64,000 bases of DNA from Shewanella corallii (GCF_023349125.1 NZ_JAKIKT010000001.1:434001-498000); one strand, 5' to 3'. Counted from the stretch's first letter, positions 9,441 through 18,570 are shown. The notes: generated by a model not told the origin, from the sequence alone. Translations and numbers: made by a program.

Positions 9441-10094
9441 ATGAGCCAGGAACAAGTGGTATTGGTCGGCATGGGCACTCTTGTGGAGCGCCTGCTCAAG
9501 GGACAGTTTATCTGTAAGACCACGGATGAAGATGGCTGGCGCGCGCTGCAAAGTGGTGCCATGCGCGAGAAGGTTGAAGCTTACCTGAACCAGATTAACC
9601 GCACCCTGGCATCGGCTGCCGATGGTGAAGTCTATTTCTGCGGCTATCTGCAACTGGGTGAGAATGAACGCAAGGTGATCTCCAGCCAGTTCAAGGATAT
9701 CTGCAGTGCGCTTATCCCTATGGTGGAGTGGTTGGTACTGGTGCAGGAGGCCTCGGGCCAGGATGCACCGCTGACCGAAGGTGCAGCAATTCGTTTGACC
9801 GAGCTTCAGGGCCGTATTGAAGATACTCCGGCATTTCGTGAGCAGCTGGCCAAGTTGAGTCAGTATCGTCTTTTTGGCTCCACCAGTACTCAGGTGGATA
9901 ACCAGATCAAGCTGGTGTTCCGTCGTCTGGTGGAACTGGGTTATCTGGTGCGCCCCAACAGCGAAAAGCAGATCTATCTGGCTACCGGCAAACTGGATTA
10001 CCTGTATGAGGTGATCCGCTTTATCGATGAAACCGAAGGCCTGCAGCTGGAGGCTCAGGCAGAGACTGCCAGCAGTCAACGGGAGCTGATATGA
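9441..10094 (+). CDS. MksE/JetB-like small partner of the SMC ATPase (KITE candidate)
   Basis: Protein of 217 aa whose ATG directly abuts the stop of the SMC-like gene (TAAATG), so the two are translated together. It is predicted all soluble, mostly helical, with a winged-helix-like C-terminal half (LAKLSQYRLFGSTSTQV ... LVELGYLVRPNSEKQIYLAT), where the hydrophobic helix-turn-strand pattern resembles a wing. Size, position and N-terminal pattern (LVERLLKGQFIC) resemble the KITE subunits MukE, MksE and JetB. The assignment rests on context and gross sequence pattern, not on a profile search. No nuclease or other catalytic motif is seen. Confidence 0.75.
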   Translation: MSQEQVVLVGMGTLVERLLKGQFICKTTDEDGWRALQSGAMREKVEAYLNQINRTLASAADGEVYFCGYLQLGENERKVISSQFKDICSALIPMVEWLVLVQEASGQDAPLTEGAAIRLTELQGRIEDTPAFREQLAKLSQYRLFGSTSTQVDNQIKLVFRRLVELGYLVRPNSEKQIYLATGKLDYLYEVIRFIDETEGLQLEAQAETASSQRELI

Positions 10095-11311
10095 GTTCTA
10101 ATCTGCATTCGGCCGGGGTTAAGCTGCTTAAACAGCTGGCCCGCCATTCTGATGTTGTTATGGACGTTTATCAGTCGGGTGAGGTCAACGAGAGCCAGCA
10201 TGAGCCGGGGGTTATCGACAAGCTGCTGAAGGCGGGTATTCTGTGGCAGCCTGAGGCTGATCAACCGCTGCGCCTTAAGCGCACCATCAGAGGCTTTCTG
10301 GAAGAGGCTTTGAGTGACGAACGTAACCGTCAGATCGATGCCAATGTTGGCTCAGCCATGGCCACCATCAAAACCCTGGCTGAACACTATAAAGAAGCCC
10401 GGCAGCGGGTGGACTATAGCGCAGCAGAAGCCTATCTGGCAGACCTTAACGAGCATGTGTACGCCTTCACTGAAAGCCTGAGATATGCCATCCGGGTGCT
10501 GTGGGGCCGTATCAACAATGAATTTGGTTATGTTGGCACCCTGAATGCCAAGATTCGTGAAAACGAGCTGGCTCAAAGCCAGGTGACCGAACTGCTCAAC
10601 GGTCTGGAGATGTTCCATTTCAACGAGTTGACTGAGCTGGCCGGTGATAACCGCGAGCTGCGCCGTCTGCTGGTGACGACGCTGCAGGATACCCTGAGCA
10701 GCTGCGCTCAGGAGCTGTCTGTAGTGCAGGCCCGTTTGCTTGAGTTGCTGGGACGTTTCCGCCAGATCCGTGGCCGTACCCGCCTGCTGAAGGGATGGTT
10801 GCTGCACACCGAGTTGCACCCTGATTATCGTCCTATGGACCATGTGGCCCATAAGCAGGTGCCTGTGCTGTTTAACCGCGCTGAAGGCATTTTGGCGCCG
10901 GCGGCTGTGGATGTGCACAACACGGTGCAGGAGCATGAATTGATGGAGTTGGTGTCCCGCATCAAGTCCATTACTCATCTGCCTGAGATTGCCAAGCCAC
11001 AGGCCGGAGACACTGCGTTTGCCCTGACCGATGCCGGTGAGTTCGATGTGCCGGACAACCCGCTCAAGCAGGCTGTGGATGATTATTTCTGCGCTGTGAT
11101 TGATTCAGGTGTGCGTCAGTCGGCGCTGGAATACCTGCAGGCCAACGATCTGCCCTGGGATAGTGAGAACTGGTTGTATCAGGTGATCTGCGGCTATGAC
11201 GGCCTGTCGGAAGAGTATCGCAGCTTCTTCGAGCTGGAGCCTGTTGGCGATAGGCATCCTGTGTATACAGGTAACTTTATTATCCGCGATGTGGAGTTGT
11301 GGATGGCTTAA
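10091..11311 (+). CDS. MksF/JetA-like kleisin candidate
   Basis: Protein of 406 aa whose ATG overlaps the stop of the preceding gene (ATGA), giving a tightly coupled three-gene operon. The N-terminal part looks like a winged helix (VIDKLLKAGILWQPEADQPLRLKRTIRGFLEEAL), followed by a helical middle with a long amphipathic segment (about 85-245) and a distinct C-terminal domain ending in YTGNFIIRDVELWMA. This layout (N-terminal wHTH, helical neck, C-terminal domain) is that of MukF, MksF and JetA kleisins bridging SMC heads. I see no catalytic motif. The call is inference from position, size and layout. Confidence 0.72.
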   Translation: MSSNLHSAGVKLLKQLARHSDVVMDVYQSGEVNESQHEPGVIDKLLKAGILWQPEADQPLRLKRTIRGFLEEALSDERNRQIDANVGSAMATIKTLAEHYKEARQRVDYSAAEAYLADLNEHVYAFTESLRYAIRVLWGRINNEFGYVGTLNAKIRENELAQSQVTELLNGLEMFHFNELTELAGDNRELRRLLVTTLQDTLSSCAQELSVVQARLLELLGRFRQIRGRTRLLKGWLLHTELHPDYRPMDHVAHKQVPVLFNRAEGILAPAAVDVHNTVQEHELMELVSRIKSITHLPEIAKPQAGDTAFALTDAGEFDVPDNPLKQAVDDYFCAVIDSGVRQSALEYLQANDLPWDSENWLYQVICGYDGLSEEYRSFFELEPVGDRHPVYTGNFIIRDVELWMA

Positions 11312-11346
11312 CCGTCACAGGCGTAAGAGTGTCATTGATATCAACA

Positions 11347-11372
11347 GGGCTGCCTCACGGCAGCCCTTTTTT
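11347..11372 (+). terminator. Terminator of the SMC operon
   Basis: Perfect 8-bp stem GGGCTGCC / GGCAGCCC with a TCAC loop and six T, 35 bp after the last stop codon of the operon. No fourth gene such as a JetD nuclease is transcribed before it. Confidence 0.92.
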
Positions 11373-11804
11373 ATGGTTTTAGCTGGAATGTTTGTCAGTT
11401 AAAGCGTGACAGATCTCGCCTTTCATTTTGCCTTGCTTGGGTAGCCTAACTGCATTGCTGATGACTGGTGGTGAGTTGTGCTGATTTTGATTTCTTTAAA
11501 AGATGTTTTGGCTGTCGCTTATTAAGTTTCTGTTTTTGCTTGGTTATCAACTTGTTGGTCAGGTAAAAGTTTTGATTTTGTGATGGTTTTGTTCTGCGTG
11601 CTCAATGCATTGATTTTTATTGGTTATTTTGTTTCGGCTTTACCGGGTTGCCTGTGTGTTTCAACACTTTTCTTTGCCTGTGTGATTGATCTTCCTGCCA
11701 GCATGATTCACTATCCCAGCCGAAATCATAAAAAATCAGGGGTTTAAACCCCGAGGAAGTAGAGCCATTCATTGGCCAACAAGCACAATCAGGGGTAACA
11801 CACT
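11373..11804 (+). promoter_or_regulatory. Long T-rich leader region of the transporter gene with palindrome
   Basis: This 430-bp gap has no credible gene. It is T-rich on the plus strand and ends in a perfect 14-bp palindrome GGGGTTTAAACCCC at 11739-11752, which lies 53 bp before the transporter start. As RNA it would form a short hairpin in the 5' leader; as DNA it could be an operator. No known riboswitch motif was recognised. Confidence 0.4.
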
Positions 11805-13064
11805 ATGCTGAAATCACTCTCTGCACGGATCTTTATCGGTCTGTTCGCCGGTGTGATCCTGGGCTCTTTGGTCCAGTATCTACTGTCCGACCTTCACTTC
11901 TTCTCCGGTACTCTGGTAGATATCGCTTCGGGCGTTGGCACCATGTTCGTCAATATGATCATGATGCTGGTGGTTCCACTGGTATTTTTCAGTATCGTTT
12001 GTGGTGTTTGTGAACTGCAGGATCTGCGCAGTTTCGGGCGCCTCGGTGGCAAAACCTTTGGTTTCTATATTATCAACACCATAGTAGGTATCTCTGCGGC
12101 ACTGGCCGTGTGTCTGCTGCTGCGTCCGGGTGAGGGCGTGGATATGAGCGGTGCCACCGGCGTGACCATTAACGCCACTGAGCTGCCCAACCTGATGGCG
12201 CTGATTGTCGGTATAGTGCCAAGCAACCCAATTCAGGCATTCACTTCAGGTAACATGCTGCAGGTGATCTTTATGGCGCTGCTGCTGGGTGGTGTGATGA
12301 AGTCCATGGGAGATACTGTTGCCGGTGCCGTTAAGGGCTTCCAGACAGGCAACAAGATCATGATGAAGCTGATCTCCGTGGTGATGCAGCTGGCGCCTAT
12401 CGGTGTATTTGCACTGATGTTTAAGCTGGGTGCGACTCTGGAAGCTGCAGTCTTCTTCAGCGTGCTGGAATATCTGGGGTTGATTATCGGCCTGCTGGTA
12501 CTTTGGGTATTTATTGTGTATCCGGCGGCTGTGGGTCTGTTTACGCCGATATCCGCCAAGACCTTCCGCGAGAAAACCCAGGAGCAGATCCTGTTCTCTT
12601 TCTCCACCGCCAGCTCCAATGCGACCATCCCGGTGACCATGCGTACCCTGACTGAAAAGCTGGGCGTGAATAAAGCGGTTGCCGGTTTCGGCGTGCCATT
12701 GGGCGCGACCATGAACATGGGCGGTGTGGCAATTTACATTACTGTGGCTATCTTCTTTATCGCTAACGCCTTTGGTACGCCAATCACCATGGAGCAGCTG
12801 CCGACAGTGCTGTTCTCTATCTTCCTGCTGGCAGTGGGGGCCGGCGGTGTACCGGGTGGCGGTATGGTGATGATTGGTGTGATGATCCACCAGATGGGCC
12901 TGCCGGTTGAAGCTTTTGCCCTGGTGGCTGCACTGGACCGTCTGATCGATATGATACTGACCTCCTGTAACGTCGTGGGCGATACCGCGGTGCTGACTAT
13001 CGTAGATCAGACAGAGAAGGAACATCACGTTGAAGCGCCCGAGGCGCTGGTCGACAGAGCCTGA
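11805..13064 (+). CDS. Dicarboxylate/amino acid:cation symporter (DAACS) with altered binding site
   Basis: Inner-membrane sodium-coupled carrier of 419 aa with about eight membrane segments and two re-entrant loops, in the GltP/DctA/SstT family. HP1 carries the Ser-rich motif STASSNATIP. The TM7 motif, usually NMDGT, reads NMGGV (304-308), so the sodium-coordinating Asp is missing. In TM8, the Asp equivalent to GltPh D394 (D382) and that to D405 (D393) are kept, but the Arg that binds an acidic side chain (GltPh R397) is Leu385. By family knowledge that Arg loss points to neutral rather than acidic substrates. A ribosome site AGGGG precedes the ATG. It stands alone with its own terminator. 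Confidence 0.9.
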   Translation: MLKSLSARIFIGLFAGVILGSLVQYLLSDLHFFSGTLVDIASGVGTMFVNMIMMLVVPLVFFSIVCGVCELQDLRSFGRLGGKTFGFYIINTIVGISAALAVCLLLRPGEGVDMSGATGVTINATELPNLMALIVGIVPSNPIQAFTSGNMLQVIFMALLLGGVMKSMGDTVAGAVKGFQTGNKIMMKLISVVMQLAPIGVFALMFKLGATLEAAVFFSVLEYLGLIIGLLVLWVFIVYPAAVGLFTPISAKTFREKTQEQILFSFSTASSNATIPVTMRTLTEKLGVNKAVAGFGVPLGATMNMGGVAIYITVAIFFIANAFGTPITMEQLPTVLFSIFLLAVGAGGVPGGGMVMIGVMIHQMGLPVEAFALVAALDRLIDMILTSCNVVGDTAVLTIVDQTEKEHHVEAPEALVDRA

Positions 13065-13083
13065 TAGAACTGACTGATATTCA

Positions 13084-13107
13084 AAAGGGACCTTAGGGTC
13101 CCTTTTT
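13084..13107 (+). terminator. Terminator of the symporter gene
   Basis: Stem GGGACC / GGTCCC extended by flanking A-T pairs, followed by TTTTT, 20 bp after the stop codon. Confidence 0.85.
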
Positions 13108-13280
13108 GATTTTTTGGTCAATGCTAATAGTCAACGCTGTACTACCCTTTAGTATTAGCTTGCGATGCTTTGATAGTAGATTCTTCTCCTCTTTAGCCCG
13201 CGCCCTTGTGTCAGCCTGAGTTGTTAATATACTGTTGCGTCACTTGTTATCCCTCTTTGGGAGTATATGGAGTACCAGTG

Positions 13281-13868
13281 ATGGCAGAAGAACAAGAGCA
13301 GGCAACTGAAGAAACTAAAGCAAAGCCTCAAATGAAACTGGATAACCGGGAGCTGACCAAAACCAGTTTTTGGGTGGGGCAGGTATTTATGATGCTGGCT
13401 ACTGTATTAGGGGTATTTCTGGCTGCTCAAGAGGGTTTGAGCCAGGCCATTGCCTTTGACAATCTCACCAATAAACAGAGCAATTATTACCTGCGTCGCT
13501 CTCTGTACGATGAAGTGCAGGACAACGTTGCCGTGGTGGAAGCGTACGCCAACATGCTCAAGACCAACCCCCCATATGATTTAAAGAACAACAGTCCGGC
13601 TATGGGGACTTTTATATGGGAAAACATGAAGTATTCTCCTTTTACTCTGGAAACCCCGACTCCGGTGCTCTCCCAGATACGCCGTTACTACCTGCAGGTC
13701 GATGACATAGTGCAGAAAATTGAGACTCGCACCATAGGGTCACGCTTTGGTGCCGGTAAGCTGCTGGAGCTGAACCAGTCCATGACAAACACAGTCTTAC
13801 CCGAACTCAAGACCAGTTATGAAAAGCTGGAAACCAGTTTGACTAAGGCTGGTATGACGCTCGAGTAA
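13281..13868 (+). CDS. Hypothetical membrane-anchored protein, 195 aa
   Basis: Family not recognised. The start chosen is ATG 13281 (MAEEQEQ), 25 codons inside the longest frame, because GGAG is placed correctly before it and the upstream residues are Cys-rich and uncharacteristic. An acidic cytoplasmic N-terminus is followed by one membrane segment (FWVGQVFMMLATVLGVFLAA, about residues 33-52) and then a soluble, probably periplasmic helical domain with paired Tyr/Arg-rich helices. It lies 18 bp before the rhomboid gene on the same strand, so the two are likely an operon and it could be a partner or substrate of that protease (inference). Confidence 0.75.
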   Translation: MAEEQEQATEETKAKPQMKLDNRELTKTSFWVGQVFMMLATVLGVFLAAQEGLSQAIAFDNLTNKQSNYYLRRSLYDEVQDNVAVVEAYANMLKTNPPYDLKNNSPAMGTFIWENMKYSPFTLETPTPVLSQIRRYYLQVDDIVQKIETRTIGSRFGAGKLLELNQSMTNTVLPELKTSYEKLETSLTKAGMTLE

Positions 13869-13886
13869 CAAAAAGAGGACTGAATC

Positions 13887-14969
13887 ATGGCATTAAAATG
13901 TCCCGTATGCGCTGACAGAGCCCTGGATGCCTTTGAGTTTCATGGCGAAGAGGTGGATTGTTGTCATCACTGTGGTGGTCTCTGGTTTGAGAATGGTGAA
14001 CTCAACTCTGCCCTGTCGACCGCTGATAATGATGACGATGCAGTAAGAGCAGAAGAGAATCTGGGCAAACATCTGGGTAAGACGCAAATCCACTGTATCC
14101 ACTGCGATATTCCCCTTGAGCGCTATCACCTGATGGAAGAGTTTCAACTTGAGGTTGAGGTGTGCCACAAGTGCAGTGGTGTGTTTATTGAGGGCCATGA
14201 GCGGGAGAAGGTGGTCAGCTCCCCCAAGGTGAGGCAGTTGGTGGGTGAGCTTAACGGCAAAGTCGGCTTTAAAACCTGGATATTCCAGTTCCTGTCGCAG
14301 ATGCCGGTAGAATTTAACCTTAAGCCGAAAATCACGCCCTGGGTAACCTACACACTGATCGCGCTTAATGTGCTTATTTTTCTTATGTATGGCATGAGTA
14401 ATAAGAACACTCTGTGGGTTTATGAACACTTGTCTATCCAGGCGGCTCAGGTAATGGATATGTCTGAACCATGGACTTTGCTGACTCATATGTTTTTGCA
14501 TGGTGGCTGGATGCATCTCATTGGCAATATGTATTTTCTGTATGTGGTGGGGGATAACCTGGAAGACGCCATGGGACGGAGGAAATATTTGCTGAGCTAT
14601 CTGGCCTGTGGTTTGGTCGCGGCGTTTGCGCAAATTGCTGCAGACCCCGCTTCGATGATTTATAACGTGGGTGCCAGTGGTGCGATTGCGGGTTTGTTTG
14701 GTATGTATCTGATGTGGTTCAGACATGCCAGTTTGACATTTATGTTTTTGATATACCAAAAGAAGCTTAGCCCTCCGATGTTCTTTGCTCTGTGGCTGCT
14801 GTTCAATTTCGTCGGGTTACTTTTTGGAGGACAGGGCGTGGCTTATTGGGCCCATATAGGCGGCTTTGTTGCAGGATTGGCTATTGGCTGGAAGATGAAG
14901 CAGGGGATTATGGAAAGAAACCCCACCCTGTCATTGCTGAATCAGCCTGAGGTAAAGATCAGTCGCTGA
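13887..14969 (+). CDS. Rhomboid intramembrane serine protease with N-terminal double zinc ribbon
   Basis: Membrane protease of 360 aa. Residues 1-110 hold two zf-TFIIB-like zinc ribbons (CPVC ... CCHHCGGLWFENGEL and CIHC ... CHKCSGVFIEGHE). From about 150 a six-helix rhomboid core follows: HMFLHGGWMHLIGNM with the oxyanion Asn, then catalytic Ser264 in GASGAIAG and His323 in YWAHIGGF. By family knowledge it cuts transmembrane helices of substrates in the inner membrane. The zinc-ribbon fusion is a known but little studied architecture; it may regulate or recruit. It is preceded by AGAGGA and shares a terminator with convergent fbp. It is not of the short rhombosortase type. Confidence 0.92.
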   Translation: MALKCPVCADRALDAFEFHGEEVDCCHHCGGLWFENGELNSALSTADNDDDAVRAEENLGKHLGKTQIHCIHCDIPLERYHLMEEFQLEVEVCHKCSGVFIEGHEREKVVSSPKVRQLVGELNGKVGFKTWIFQFLSQMPVEFNLKPKITPWVTYTLIALNVLIFLMYGMSNKNTLWVYEHLSIQAAQVMDMSEPWTLLTHMFLHGGWMHLIGNMYFLYVVGDNLEDAMGRRKYLLSYLACGLVAAFAQIAADPASMIYNVGASGAIAGLFGMYLMWFRHASLTFMFLIYQKKLSPPMFFALWLLFNFVGLLFGGQGVAYWAHIGGFVAGLAIGWKMKQGIMERNPTLSLLNQPEVKISR

Positions 14970-14980
14970 CCTCGATATTA

Positions 14981-15006
14981 AAAAGCCCCGCAGTGCGGGG
15001 CTTTTT
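14981..15006. terminator. Bidirectional terminator between rhomboid gene and fbp
   Basis: Symmetric stem AAAAGCCCCGC / GCGGGGCTTTT with T runs on both strands, placed between the two convergent stop codons. Confidence 0.93.
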
Positions 15007-15011
15007 AGTTG

Positions 15012-16004
15012 TTACAGGGTAGGCTCGTCGCCGCTGTAATCCTCAGCGTGATACTCAAGGCAGGTATCGACTTCGTTGGCGCTGCCGAGAATCACGGCCA
15101 CACGCTGGTGAATCGCTTCAGGCTGGATATCCAAAATGCTCTGATAGCCTGTAGTCGCTTTACCGCCAGCCTGCTCAACCAGAAAAGCCATAGGGTTGGC
15201 TTCATACATCAAGCGCAGTTTGTATGGTTTTTCCGGATTCTTGTTGTCAGTGGGGTAAGTGAAAATACCGCCACGACAAAGCACGCGGTGAACATCACCC
15301 ACCATGGCGGCAATCCAGCGCATGTTGAATGACTTTTCGCGGGGACCGATTTTACCCAACAGCAGATCGGCAATATAGGTCTGCATTGGTGCTTCCCAGA
15401 AACGCTGGTTCGACATATTGATGGCGAATTCAGCGGTGTCTTTGGTGATCTGTACATCGTCCTGGGTCAGCAGGAAGGCGCCACTGTCCGGATTCAGAGT
15501 GAAGAAGCTGACACCTTTGCCAACGGTCAGCGCCAGAATCGTTGATGGGCCATAAAGTACGTAACCGGCAGCCACTTGCTGACGACCCGATTGCAGGAAG
15601 CTTTGCTCTGTCAATTCACCTTGCAGCGCCGGCAGTACGGAGAAGATGGTACCCACCAGAGAGTTGATATCAATGTTGGAAGAGCCATCCAGTGGGTCAA
15701 AGCACACCAGATATTCGCCGGCATCACTCACTGGCACCACATAATCTTCTTCCTCGGAAGCCAGACCACGAACATGACCGGACGCCTGCAGAGCATCTTT
15801 GAGCATGTCATTGGTAATAACGTCCAGTTTCTTTTGGGTCTCGCCCTGAACGTTTTCCTGTTCAGTGGCGCCCAGAATACCCGCCAGCGCACCGTGGCGA
15901 ACTGCCTGGCTGATGGATTTGGAGGTGTCAGCCAACGTCAGCAGCAGCTGGGTCAGTGACTCGGGGATCGCTTGTTGTTGAAGATGTTGGGCCAGAGTCT
16001 GCAT
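15012..16004 (-). CDS. fbp: Fructose-1,6-bisphosphatase class 1
   Basis: Cytosolic gluconeogenic enzyme that hydrolyses fructose-1,6-bisphosphate to fructose-6-phosphate, 330 aa, full length for class I. The metal and substrate motif [10 protein letters not shown] is present, as are GSMVGDVHR-region residues ([22 protein letters not shown]) and the C-terminal substrate-contact [22 protein letters not shown] start at 16004. It stands alone, convergent with the rhomboid gene and divergent from the DPP-IV gene with a 175-bp shared promoter region. Confidence 0.98.
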   Translation of the reverse strand: MQTLAQHLQQQAIPESLTQLLLTLADTSKSISQAVRHGALAGILGATEQENVQGETQKKLDVITNDMLKDALQASGHVRGLASEEEDYVVPVSDAGEYLVCFDPLDGSSNIDINSLVGTIFSVLPALQGELTEQSFLQSGRQQVAAGYVLYGPSTILALTVGKGVSFFTLNPDSGAFLLTQDDVQITKDTAEFAINMSNQRFWEAPMQTYIADLLLGKIGPREKSFNMRWIAAMVGDVHRVLCRGGIFTYPTDNKNPEKPYKLRLMYEANPMAFLVEQAGGKATTGYQSILDIQPEAIHQRVAVILGSANEVDTCLEYHAEDYSGDEPTL

Positions 16005-16179
16005 GGTTAGTCCTTAAAGCATAAAAGCTGGATTTTTCTGGCGCAGATCATACCTCAGCAAGTTGAAAATAACAGTGCAGGGGGCTGACTTTTACACAGT
16101 GACGGCAAATCTCCCCCGACTGGACGCTGGCGTAAAATCATGCAGAATGGGGGCGCAATTCTGTATCCAGGGAATAATA

Positions 16180-18453
16180 ATGAAACAAAAATGGATCTCT
16201 CCGGCGCTTGGCCTGCTGATGGCTTCAATGTCGGTACAACTTAAGGCGGTGCCCTTGCTGACAGATACTCTACCTCTTCCTCAGGGAGACAAGACCAGGC
16301 TGGCCATCGAGCGTATGCATGCTTCTCCGGCGCTGGCCGGTAGCAGTCCCCGTGGCCTCAAGTTATCTCCCGATGGCAAGCTGGTGACTTTTCTGGCTGC
16401 CCGCGAAGATAATCAACACTTCTATGACCTGTGGCAGATAGATGTGGCAAGCGGTAAACGCAGTCGTTTGCTCAATGCTGACAAGCTGGCGTCCGGTGAG
16501 CTTTCGGATGAAGAGAAAGCAAGGCGCGAGCGCCAGCGCATATATGGTCAGGGCATCATGGAGTATTTCTGGGCGGCTGACAGCCAGGCTTTGCTTATTC
16601 CTGCTTCCGGCAAGCTGTATCACCATGATATGACCACAGGTAAAACCCGGTTGCTGGAGACAGGAGAGGGATTCGCTACTGATGCACGTCTGTCACCGAA
16701 AGGGCATTTTGTTTCCTGGGTGGCTGATCAAAATCTCTATGTGATGGAACTGGCCTCTGACAAGGTGACTCAACTGACCAAAGATGGCGGCGGCCCAATC
16801 AAGAACGCCATGGCTGAGTTTGTGGCTCAGGAGGAGATGGGGCGCATGACAGGTTACTGGTGGGCGCCGGATGAGTCGGCTATCGCCTTTACCCGTATTG
16901 ATGAATCGCCGGTTGAACTGGTTACCCGCAATGAGATCTATGCCGATGGAATTAAGCTGACCGAGCAGCGATATCCCTATGCCGGTGAAAACAATGTGCT
17001 GATCGAGTTGGGCACAGTGCAGCTCAAGGATGGCAAAACCCGTTGGATCAAGCTGGGCAAAGAGCAGGATATCTATCTGCCAAGGGTGAAGTGGTTACCC
17101 GACAGTCGTCATTTGAGTTTCCAGTGGCAGAGCCGAAACCAGCAAGCGCTGGACCTGCGAGTGGTGGATACCGGTTCAAATGATAAGCCTGAGACGTTAA
17201 TCGCCGAACGCAGTGATGCCTGGCTTAACCTTAACGATGATCTGACTTTTTTGAAAAAACAAAATGCCTTTATCTGGGCATCTGAGCGCAACGGCTTTAA
17301 GCACCTGTATCTTTACGATCTGAATGGCAAGCTGCTTAAACAGCTGACAGACGGTGACTGGAGTGTGGACGATATTGAATATGTTGATGAAGACAGTGGC
17401 GAAGTCTATTTCTCCGGTCGTAAAGACACGCCCCTGGAACGTCACATCTATCGTGTTTCCTTAAGCGCGCCGGAGAAAGGTATCAGCCGACTGAGCCGCA
17501 GAGCTGGTATGCATAATCCTGTGTTTGCCAAGGCGAGCCCAGTGTATCTGGACTACTTCAGTTCTCTGGCACAGCCACCACAAATTAGCTTACACGCCAA
17601 AACCGGCGAGATGCGTCAATGGGTAGAGCAAAATGCCGTGGACGGTGAGCATCCGCTGCATACCTATTTTGGTCTGTGGCAATTGCCTGAGTTTGGTGCC
17701 ATCAAGGCCAAAGATGGTCAGGATCTCTATTACCGGCTGCACAAACCTGCGGATTTTGATGCAGGAAAACAGTATCCGGTGGTCGTGCGTGTGTATGGTG
17801 GTCCCCATGCCCAGCTGGTCACCAACAGTTGGAGCGAACATGATTACTTTACTCAGCACCTGTTGCAGCGGGGCTATCTGGTGTTTCAATTGGATAACCG
17901 AGGCAGTGCCAATCGGGGCACCCAATTTGAGCAGGTGATATACCGCAATATGGGTGATGCAGAAGTGGAGGATCAAAAGGCCGGTGTGGATTATTTGCGT
18001 ACCCTGCCTTATGTCATGGATGACCGTATCGCTATTTATGGCCATAGCTACGGCGGCTATATGGCGCTGATGAGCCAGTTTAAAGCCCCTGACTACTTCA
18101 GGGCGGCGATATCCGGTGCACCGGTAACTGATTGGGCATTGTACGACACCCATTACACCGAACGTTATATGGGGCATCCTGCGGACAATAAAGCGGGTTA
18201 TCAGAGTGCCAGCGTTTTCCCTTATGTCGAAAACTACCAACGTGGCCTGCTGATCTATCACGGTATGGCGGATGATAACGTGCTGTTTGAGAACTCAACC
18301 CGTCTTTATAAGGCGCTGCAGGATGAGGGTAAGCTGTTTGAGATGATTGATTACCCTGGCTCCAAGCACTCAATGCGGGGCGAAAAGGTCAGAACTCATC
18401 TGTATCGCTCTTTGGCCGATTTCCTGGACCGTCAGTTAAAAACGAATAACTAA
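16180..18453 (+). CDS. Dipeptidyl peptidase IV (S9B family), exported
   Basis: Secreted or periplasmic prolyl dipeptidase of 757 aa that removes X-Pro dipeptides. I start it at ATG 16180, preceded by GGGA, because this gives a proper signal peptide (MKQKWISPALGLLMASMSVQLKA); the longer frame adds 39 unlikely residues. The N-terminal beta-propeller carries the DPP-IV double-Glu motif FVAQEEM. The C-terminal alpha/beta hydrolase domain has nucleophile Ser623 (GHSYGGY), Asp698 (MADDNV) and His730 (SKHSM). In this genus such peptidases serve peptide catabolism together with S8 proteases, of which two are encoded further on. Confidence 0.95.
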   Translation: MKQKWISPALGLLMASMSVQLKAVPLLTDTLPLPQGDKTRLAIERMHASPALAGSSPRGLKLSPDGKLVTFLAAREDNQHFYDLWQIDVASGKRSRLLNADKLASGELSDEEKARRERQRIYGQGIMEYFWAADSQALLIPASGKLYHHDMTTGKTRLLETGEGFATDARLSPKGHFVSWVADQNLYVMELASDKVTQLTKDGGGPIKNAMAEFVAQEEMGRMTGYWWAPDESAIAFTRIDESPVELVTRNEIYADGIKLTEQRYPYAGENNVLIELGTVQLKDGKTRWIKLGKEQDIYLPRVKWLPDSRHLSFQWQSRNQQALDLRVVDTGSNDKPETLIAERSDAWLNLNDDLTFLKKQNAFIWASERNGFKHLYLYDLNGKLLKQLTDGDWSVDDIEYVDEDSGEVYFSGRKDTPLERHIYRVSLSAPEKGISRLSRRAGMHNPVFAKASPVYLDYFSSLAQPPQISLHAKTGEMRQWVEQNAVDGEHPLHTYFGLWQLPEFGAIKAKDGQDLYYRLHKPADFDAGKQYPVVVRVYGGPHAQLVTNSWSEHDYFTQHLLQRGYLVFQLDNRGSANRGTQFEQVIYRNMGDAEVEDQKAGVDYLRTLPYVMDDRIAIYGHSYGGYMALMSQFKAPDYFRAAISGAPVTDWALYDTHYTERYMGHPADNKAGYQSASVFPYVENYQRGLLIYHGMADDNVLFENSTRLYKALQDEGKLFEMIDYPGSKHSMRGEKVRTHLYRSLADFLDRQLKTNN

Positions 18454-18480
18454 CGCTAGGGTTTTGGCTATATCAATAAC

Positions 18481-18505
18481 AAAGGCACCTAATCAGGTGC
18501 TTTTG
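18481..18505 (+). terminator. Terminator of the DPP-IV gene
   Basis: Stem GCACCT / AGGTGC with an AATC loop, four T following, 30 bp after the stop codon. Confidence 0.75.
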
Positions 18506-18521
18506 TTAAATGCCAGCCAAT

Positions 18522-18549
18522 AAAAAAGCCAGCATTAAGCTGGCTCTTT
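18522..18549 (-). terminator. Terminator of arcA
   Basis: Stem AGCCAGC / GCTGGCT with an ATTAA loop; on the minus strand it ends in six T. It is 22 bp beyond the arcA stop and may also stop transcription coming from the DPP-IV side. Confidence 0.85.
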
Positions 18550-18570
18550 TGGCTTACGGTCAAACTGGAA

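Noticed and set aside
11312..11804. A JetD-like nuclease or other effector gene after the SMC operon
   Set aside because: A terminator closes the operon and the following 430 bp has no coding frame, so no nuclease belongs to this operon.
12246..13121. 291-aa open frame opposite the symporter gene
   Set aside because: Its His/Gln-rich composition is that of an antisense shadow; the forward frame has intact DAACS motifs.
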